The notes below the pieces were generated by a model that worked only from the letters and a program-made list of their open reading frames with translations, was not told where the DNA came from and ran no database searches. From NCBI RefSeq assembly GCF_024139115.2, contig NC_085141.1:174294994-174358993 (forward strand): a stretch of 64,000 nucleotides of DNA. The letters are read 5' to 3'. The stretch comes from Armigeres subalbatus (lineage: Eukaryota > Arthropoda > Insecta > Diptera > Culicidae). The translations under genes were made by a program, and so were the position numbers. Shown here piece by piece: positions 10,401-19,400 of this stretch (position 1 is its first letter; the number at the start of each line of letters is the position of its first letter).

Positions 10401-13400
10401 AATTAATTCATGAAAAAAATGTTACTTAGGTCCTTTTGAAAAGTTAAGCGAGATTTGCTCATTCTCCTTTGTACTCAAACCCTGGATAGGATAACAATAA
10501 ATATAAGACAAAAACTAGTGTAAATGTAATACCGTGGACCCCCGGTAATATGAGCGTTTTTAATCTGAACACTTTTTAATTTGAAACCCGTTGGTTTGAA
10601 CATCGTTCAAATTAAAAATGGTTCAAACGTCATTTAGCACGTGGAATCGAGAAAAGAAAAATGGAACATCGTGAAATGGATCGCAGAATCAAAACAAACC
10701 AGCAAAGAGAGCAGCCAGAAACTAGTTTTTCTGATGCTCATAGAGTAGCCAGAAGTTCAAATTAAAAATGAACCCCGTTATTTTGAATGAGGTACCGTTT
10801 AAATTATCGGGGGTCCACGGTATGTTATAATCTCATACATGTAGCATTTGGCAAACCGCACTAGTGATTGATGTACTAACTCTTTCTAAGTCATTGGTAT
10901 CAAATGGCATTTTTTCTCTTGGTAGCTTACTCTGTGGATTTTACTTTTGAGTAGATACTACAAGCTATGAGTTTTACTACTTTTTACTCAGACATACCTA
11001 TGTATGATTAAATTTGATTCAATTATTCAGACATATGTATGATTTCAAAATTATTGAACCTTGAAGCGGTACTTGATAAATCTGTTCAGCGGTATCAATC
11101 GGTTCAAATATGGTCCAGGAAGTACAAAATTATCATAGAATGTCATAACGACTGAAATCATAAAATTTGATGTGCCGCATGAAGGGTTTTACTTTACTCA
11201 TTTCCCAAGACTGACCTTTAAACCGGTGAGGCTGTCCACAAACCACGTAGACCGAAATTTTACATTTTCAAACCTCCTTCTCCCCTAGTAGCCTTTGGTA
11301 GACTTTTCCGAAATCTTTCCCCACCCCCCTTGAAGTCTACGTAGACTTTTCCAATTTTTACATCATATTGATAAATATCATATTATGTGATTGGAAAAAT
11401 ATGGAAATCAACCACGTTTTGAGCAATTCAGCTGTTCAAAATCATTTCAATATGGAAACATAACTATCCAATTTTAAACATAACAAAATCAAACTGAACA
11501 AAATCCAACAAAACAAAAATCAATTTAAAACGAAATCAAATTTAATCCTCTGTCCATAGCTCCTGAAACCAAATCTCAAAGCCAATCAATTTAATTTCTG
11601 TTGAATTCGATTCCTACTAAAGGTGTGCGCCGCCGTCGCCTTAAAAATTCCATATAATATCCCGCTGAATAGTCATCCATTGAAATCCCAAGAATTTTCA
11701 TCTAAATTCCAAAAGTTTTCCCGTTAAAATTCCGATTAATTTTCCGTGAAAATATAGAATTATTCCCGAGGTAATTTTAAGTTTAAACGGACATTCCGAA
11801 ACATTTCACGTGGGATTTTGAAATGGTTTACTACGATATTTTTCATTTTCTTTTGTAAATTTGGAGCAATTCAAAACAAAATCCTATGGACATTACATTA
11901 TAAAGAATTTTCCGAATAATTTTCGGTGGAAATTATGGACAATTCTCAGTTGAAATTATGGCAAATTTCGCGCAAAAATTTCAAAAAAATTTTTATGAAA
12001 ATTACAAATGCTTTCTCACAAAAATTGTTTATTTTTTTTTTTGGGAATTTCAAAGAGTTTTTGGTGGGATATTCAAATAATTTCTCGTGGAAGTTTTTAA
12101 TAATTTATTTAGAAATTCTGAAGATTGAAAGAATTCCTCGAGAAAATTCCGAAAAATATCCCGGGGACTTTCCAGAAAACCTCCAGTGGAAATTCTGAAG
12201 GGTTTCTCGTGGAAATTTCGCAAAATTCCCCTTACAAGTTCCAAAGAATGTCATTTGGAAATTCCGTGAACTTTTTCTTGGATAATCCAAAATGCTTTTT
12301 TATAATATAACATAATTTTCCGTGAAAATTAAAAATAATCATTTATAGTTTCCAAAAAAGTTCCTGTCGTAAATCGAAAAAAAAAAATGTAGTAGAATCT
12401 GCAATAAAATCTAAGTGAAAATTTTGAAAAAAAAAATCGAAAGTTTTTATAGAATACTTTGGAGAATTCAACACAGAAAAAAATCCTGGTGAAATCTATG
12501 ACAGTTTTAAGCCGTAGTTCAGACTATTACTTCACCGAAGTACATCAAATTTTTTTTGGAGAAATTCAAGAGATTATTTAGGTAAAACCGGGCAAATCCT
12601 GAAAAAATCAACAAAGTGAACTTCGCACAAAGCCACGTTAATAAAAGGGAAATTAAAAAAAAATCAACTCTGATATGTGTGTGTGGAAAAGAATAGAGAG
12701 AAAAGGTGTGAAATGTTGTGTCAAAACAGATTCGATGGATACGAGGAATTGACTGATCCATCGTTATTACCTAGTTATGGAACAGCTTCTCGCAAGGGCA
12801 GCTGTTGTATAATTGGTAATACGTCCGTGTACTTATTGGACTAGTATGGGTTCAAGTCCTACCGCCAGTCGAACCTTTCTTCGCAATCTTCTTCTTCTTA
12901 TATATATATAAAACTTAATGTTTGTATGTTTGTATGTATGTTTGTATGTATGTTCCAGCATAACTTCTGAACCCATTGACCGATTTCAACCAAATTTGGA
13001 ACACACATTCTTCATCTTAAGGAGACGACGATAGGGGGGGTTAGGGATGCTCTTTGGAAAAGTGGGAGGGTGTGGGGGGATGGGTATTGCATAGTTATCG
13101 ATTAACATAGTTTGACTTCCGAACCCCTTGGCAGATTTCAACCAAATTTGGAACACAAATTCTTTATCTTAAGGAGACGATGATAGAAGGGTTAGGGATG
13201 CTCTTTGGAAAAGTGGGAGGGTGTGGGGGGAGGGGTATTGCATAGTTAAAGATCAACTTAGTTTAACTTCCGAACCCCTTGGCAGATTTCAACCAAATTT
13301 GGAACACAAATTCTTTATCTTAAGGAGACGACGATAGGAGGGTTAGGGATGCTCTTTGAAAAAGGGGAGGGGTATTGCTTAGTTAAAGATCTACTCAGTT

Positions 13401-16400
13401 TAACTTCCGAACCCCTTGGCAGATTTCAACCAAATTTGGAACCCAAATTCTTTATCTTAAGGAGACGACGATAGGGTGGTTATGGATGCTCTTTGAAAAA
13501 GGGGGAGGGTATGGGGGGAGGTGTATTGCTTAGTTATCGATCAACTCAGTTTAACTTCCGAACCCCTTGGCTGATTTCAACAAAATTTGAAACACAAATT
13601 CTTTATATTAAGGAGACGAAGATAGGGGGGTTGGGGATGCTCTTTGGAAAAGGAGGAGGGTGTGGGAGGGAGAAGTATTGTTTAGTTATTGATCAAGGGG
13701 TATTGTTTAGTTATCGATCAATTCAGCATAACTTTTGAGCCCATTTACCGATGTCCACCAAATTTGGAACCCATATTCTCTGTTTAAGGAAGACTATATC
13801 AGACAGGGTAGGAGTGTCAAAGCTAAATGAGAGAGAGAGCATATTTATGAAAGGAACAGTTTAGTATACCTTTTCATCGCATGGGTCAATTCAAACCAAA
13901 TTTGAAAACACGTATTCTGACGAAAATGATATTTCCCAAAAATGATTCTTACCGATACACGATCCCAGAATATGACATTTCCCTGAAAATGAAATATCCC
14001 TGAATGAATCAGGCCATTAAAATAACACTATTTGGCCTGAGGTCATTCGACATGAAGAAAGCATGCATTTGCTGGGTATAAAGAAATGGTAATTGTTACT
14101 CTTCATCGAAATCATGGTTTGCCCAATGAAAAACAATGATTAATGATAAGAAAATTATTTTGAGCTTTTTAATGGAATGTTTTCACCCGTCATAAGACGA
14201 GTTTATACAATCCCATTGAATTCCACCACTTAATTGTATCTTGACAGATACGTATTTCGACCTCAAAAGTAAGGCCGTCTTCAGTGTCTCGTACGTCGTA
14301 AGTCGTAAGTCGAGTCAAGTACGAGACACTGAAGACGGCCTTACTTTTGAGGTCGAAATACGTATCTGTCAAGATACAATTAAGTGGTGGAATTCAATGG
14401 GATTGTATAAACTCGTCTTATGACAGGTGAATGATTAATGTGTTTCCTTCTGGATGGTGGATGAAATGGCTCCTGTAAAAGTAGGCATTTGCCCGGAATA
14501 AGGCAATGGTAGGAGTGATCTCTTCTTTAAAAATATAAATAATGAATGAATAAAGCATCGGTAGATGTTTTTCCTTCTTTAGCAATTGACGTTTTCCCGG
14601 AATAAGGCTATTCAAACCAACGATCCCTTCTTCAAGATCAATCAATGTTTCCATTGATCAAATGTTGAAATATAAATAAGTTAACACAATTACCCTGTTG
14701 ACCAATTGGTTTTATCCTTTTCTAATTGTGAAAAAAAAAACTGAAAACCAAACTTGCAATTCCGAGCAAGGCCGGGTACATAAAGCTAGTATCTCATAAA
14801 AACACCTTAAAATAGCAAATCAGTCTACCGGTTCCAATCGGTTCAAATACGGTCCAAGAAGTACTTTGAACCGATACTCGGTAAATTTATTTACCGGTTC
14901 TAATCGGTTCAACTACGACCCAGGATGTACAAAACTACCATAGAATGCCATATCTTTCGAAATCATGATATTTGATGTGCCACATGATAAGTTTTTCTTA
15001 TTTCCCAATACTGACCTTTGAGCCGGTACTCGGTAAATCCGTTTACGGGGTCCAATCGGTTCAACTACGGTCCAGGTAATACAAAACTACCATGTATTGC
15101 CATAACTTTTTAAATTATGAAGTCTGATATGTCGCATGATGATATTCCGTTAAGTGACCCCGTTACAGGTTCCGACAGGTTCTAGAATAATCATTTCCGA
15201 AGTATGCGTTCTGAGAAATGGCTATGGCTCCGGAACCGAGTGGCCAATCCTGAAAAACATAAAACTACTAAAACTTCAATAAATTCCTCTTCTTTTGGTG
15301 GCAGTTGCGATAAAAATGTTAAAAGAAAAAAAAGTTACAGCCAAAAAGAAGTCACAAGTCAACTATCATTTATCATAGCACACAAAAAAGAACGAGCAGT
15401 ACGGTAACAACTTCGAGCTGCTCATTGGATATCACTTATGAAAACAAAGCCCATCTAGATAGCAGGGCTGGTAGCGATGATTGTCGTTCAAAATAGTGGC
15501 TTTAGTGACCAACGATGACGAAAAAGTGACCAAATAGTTACTTTAGAATGAAGTTTTAAACCGGGGATAGAGCTACATGTTGCATTAGCATTGTTATGAT
15601 ATAATTTGTAGATGGTAAACTGGTGTTTTGTTTTTGAAATCCTTATCTAGAATGGTATCAGAATGCAAGAAAAGGCAAAAACAACAAAATCATGAAAATT
15701 ACTGCTACAGGCCACGCCCGTCTTTACCGTAAGGAGGGAGAGGATGGAAGCAAGAGGCCAGTAACTGCGATACTCTCATAATTACCACGGAGTTGGATAT
15801 GTAGGATGGTATTCGTTGGATCAGCCAGAAGCTAGCAATATGACCATGGTACCATATTAGGGCATCATATAAAGTAACACACCACGAGAAGGTATCTACC
15901 CGGCGTCACGGGAACGTGTAGTGAAAAACAACTTGTTACACGAAATTATGTTGATAATTACAACATCATTTGATGTTTATTATGAGCTAGAAGTTTTCTG
16001 TATAACAACAAAAGAATGGTATAAAATGATCTAATTGATTCCTAGATGGTGAACTATTCGGACTCACAAAGCTTATTGGCGAGCAAACGTTGCATGAAGA
16101 AGGAGAAGCATTAAGAAAAAGATATTTTAGTTACTAGATAAAGATTGTCGCTTCGGTTCCCTTTGTTCTGCTGTCCGAAACATGTGTGGTACCTAACTGT
16201 CAAATCGTATGGATTTTCCTTCTTTGACATTTAGCTCCCCTATCCTCGCCAGCAAAAGATGTTCCGGACAGCGACGACAGCGACAATCTTTATCTAGTAA
16301 CTAAAATATCTTTTCATTAAGATGATATTCGAAAAAAAAGTAGAAGGTTGTATCGTAGCGCTGCAGGAAATCTGTTGGACAGGACAGAAAGTGTGGAAAA

Positions 16401-19400
16401 GCGGGCATCGAGCGGCTACCTTCTACCAAAGCTGTGGCACCACCAACGAGCTGGGAACCGGCTTCATAGTGCTGGGAAAGATGCGCCAACGCGTGATTGG
16501 GTGGCAGCCAATCAACGCAAGGATGTGCAAGCTGAGGATAAAAGGCCGTTTCTTCAACTATAGCATCATCAACGTGCACTGCCCACACGAAGGGAGATCC
16601 GACGACGAGAAAGAAGCGTTCTATGCGCAGCTGGAGCAGACATACGATGGATGCCCACTGCGGGACGTCAAAATCGTTATCGGTGACATGAACGCTCAGG
16701 TAGAACGCTCGAACGACAACGACCAACGATGCATAAACTTTGCAGCCTCCCGCGGAATGGTAGTCCGAAGCACTTTCTTCCCCCGTAAGAATATCCACAA
16801 GGCCACATGGAAATCACCTAATCAAGTAACGGAAAACCAAATCGACCACGTTCTAATCGACGGTAAATTCTTCTCCGACATCACGAACGTACGCACTTAC
16901 CGCAGTGCGAATATTGAATCCGACCACTACCTCGTCGCAGTATGTCTGCGCTCAAAACTCTCGACGGTGATCAACACGCGTCGGAGTCGTCCGCCGCGGC
17001 TAAACATTGGGCGGCTACAAGACGGTAGACTAGCCCAAGACTACGCGCAGCAGCTGGAAGTGGCACTCCCAACGGAAGAGCAGCTAGGCGCAGCATCTCT
17101 TGAAGATGGCTGGATATTCGATCCGCCATTGGAAGCACCGCAACCGCTGCACTAGGCACGGTGGCTCCGGATCAGAGAAACGACTGGTATGACGGTGAAT
17201 GTGAGCAGTTAGTTGAGGAGAAGAATGCAGCATGGGCGAGATTGCTGCAACACCGCACGAGGGCGAACGAGGCACGATACAAACGGGCGCGGAACAGACA
17301 AAACTCGATTTTCCGGAGGAAAAAGCGCCAGCAGGAAGATCGAGACCGTGAAGAGACGGAGGAACTGTACCGCGCTAATAACGCACGAAAGTTTTATGAG
17401 AAGTTGAACCGTTCACGTAAGGGCCACGTGCCACAGCCCGATATGTGTAAGGACATAAACGGGAACCTTCTTACGAACGAGCGTGAGGTGATCCAAAGGT
17501 GGCGGCAGCACTACGAAGAGCACCTGAATGGCGATATGGCAGACAACGGTGGCGGTATGGTAATGAACCTAGGAGCACGCGCGCAGGACATGCGACTTCC
17601 GGCTCCGAATCTCCAGGAAATCCAGGAGGAGATCGGCCGGCTGAAAAACAACAAAGCCCCTGGAGTTGACCAACTACCAGGAGAGCTGTTTAAACACGGT
17701 GGTGAAGCACTGGCTAGAGCGCTGCACTGGGTGATTACCAAGGTTTGGGAGGATGAGGTTCTGCCGCAGGAGTGGATGGAAGGTGTCGTGTCCCATCTAC
17801 AAAAAGGGCGATAAGCTGGATTGTAGCAACTACCGCGCAATCACATTGCTGAACGCCGCCTACAAGGTACTCTCCCAAATTTTATGCCGTCGACTAACAC
17901 CAATTGCAAGAGAGTTCGTGGGGCAGTACCAGGCGGGATTTATGGGTGAACGCTCTACCACAGACCAGGTGTTCGCCATACGTCAGGTATTGCAGAAATG
18001 CCGCGAATACAACGTGCCCACACATCATCTATTTATCGACTTCAAAGCCGCATATGATACAATCGATCGGGACCAGCTATGGCAGCTAATGCACGAAAAC
18101 GGATTTCCGGATAAACTGATACGGTTGATCAAGGCGACGATGGATCGGGTGATGTGCGTAGTTCGAGTTTCAGGGCATTCTCGAGTCCCTTCGAAACCCG
18201 TAGAGGGTTACGGCAAGATGATGGTCTTTCGTGTCTGCTATTCAACATCGCTTTGGAGGGAGTAATACGAAGGGCAGGGATTGACACGAGTGGTACGATT
18301 TTCACGAAGTCCGTCCAGTTATTTGGCTTCGCCGACGACATTGATATCATGGCACGTAACTTTGAGAGGATGGAGGAAGCCTACATCAGACTGAAAAGCG
18401 AAGCTAAATGGATTGGACTAGTCATCAACACGTCGAAGACGAAGTACATGATAGGAAGAGGCTCAAGAGAGGTCAATGTGAGCCACCCACCACGAGTTTC
18501 TATCGGTGGTGACGAAATCGAGGTGGTTGAAGAATTCGTGTACTTCGGCTCACTGGTGACCGCCGATAACGATACCAGCAGAGAAATTCGGAGACGCATA
18601 GTGGCTGGAAATCGTACGTACTTTGGACTCCGCAAGACGCTCCGATCGAATAGAGTTCGCCGCCGTACCAAACTGACTATCTAAAAACGCTTATAAGACC
18701 GGTAGTTCTCTACGGACACGAGACCTGGACGATGCTCGTGGAGGACCAACGCGCACTGGGAGTTTTCGAAAGGAAAGTGTTGCGTACCATCTATGGTGGG
18801 GTGCAGATGGCGGACGGTACGTGGAGGAGGCGAATGAACCACGAGTTGCATCAGCTGTTGGGAGAACCATCCATCGTTCACACCGCAAAAATCGGAAGAC
18901 TGCGGTGGGCCGGGCACGTAGCCAGAATGTCGGACAGTAATCCGGTGAAAATGGTTCTCGACAACGATCCGACGGGAACAAGAAGGCGAGGTGCACAGCG
19001 GGCAAGGTGGATCGATCAGGTGGAGGACGACTTGCGGACCCTCCGCAGACTGCGTGGTTGGCGAAGTGCAGCCTTGAACCGAGCTGAATGGAGAAGTCTT
19101 TTATGTGCAGCACAGGCCACTCCGGCCTTATGATAAATAAATAAAAAAATTGTATCACACACTCTAAAAAATCATCACGTCATATTCACGTGAAAAATCA
19201 CGTAACTGATCTGTCTTGAACAAACGACGATTGTTACGTGACGTTAGTAATGTTCACCTGAAATTCACGTAACTAAAAATCATGGTGAATATGTTTGTAT
19301 GTACTCGTAAACAATTTAAGTGAGATTATGTTCGTGTGATTGCAGCTTCGGTATTTGCGGAAAAACAACATTGTAAACAATCTTCACATCAGATTTACCT

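Larger units (their letters stand above)
12893..14791 (+). mobile_element. Helitron-like non-autonomous element
   Basis: The left end is TCTTATATATATATAAAACT, followed by (TTTGTATG)n. The right end is GCCGGGTACATAAAGCTAG followed by T, which fits the CTRR-3' end and A/T insertion rule of Helitrons. It carries a minisatellite (12960-13900), units related to the 7.4-kb minisatellite (14040-14180 and 14440-14680) and a palindromic MITE (14184-14429). No Rep/helicase is encoded. Family assignment rests on these ends and on similarity to insect Helitrons as I know them. Confidence 0.6.

Noticed and set aside
12786..12892. tRNA gene next to the Helitron-like element
   Set aside because: No acceptor-stem pairing; treated as SINE-derived.
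14190..14423. Same 60-aa peptide predicted on both strands
   Set aside because: Artefact of a near-perfect palindrome (family P MITE).
16301..16798. 165-aa minus-strand frame
   Set aside because: Antisense shadow of the RTE endonuclease frame.
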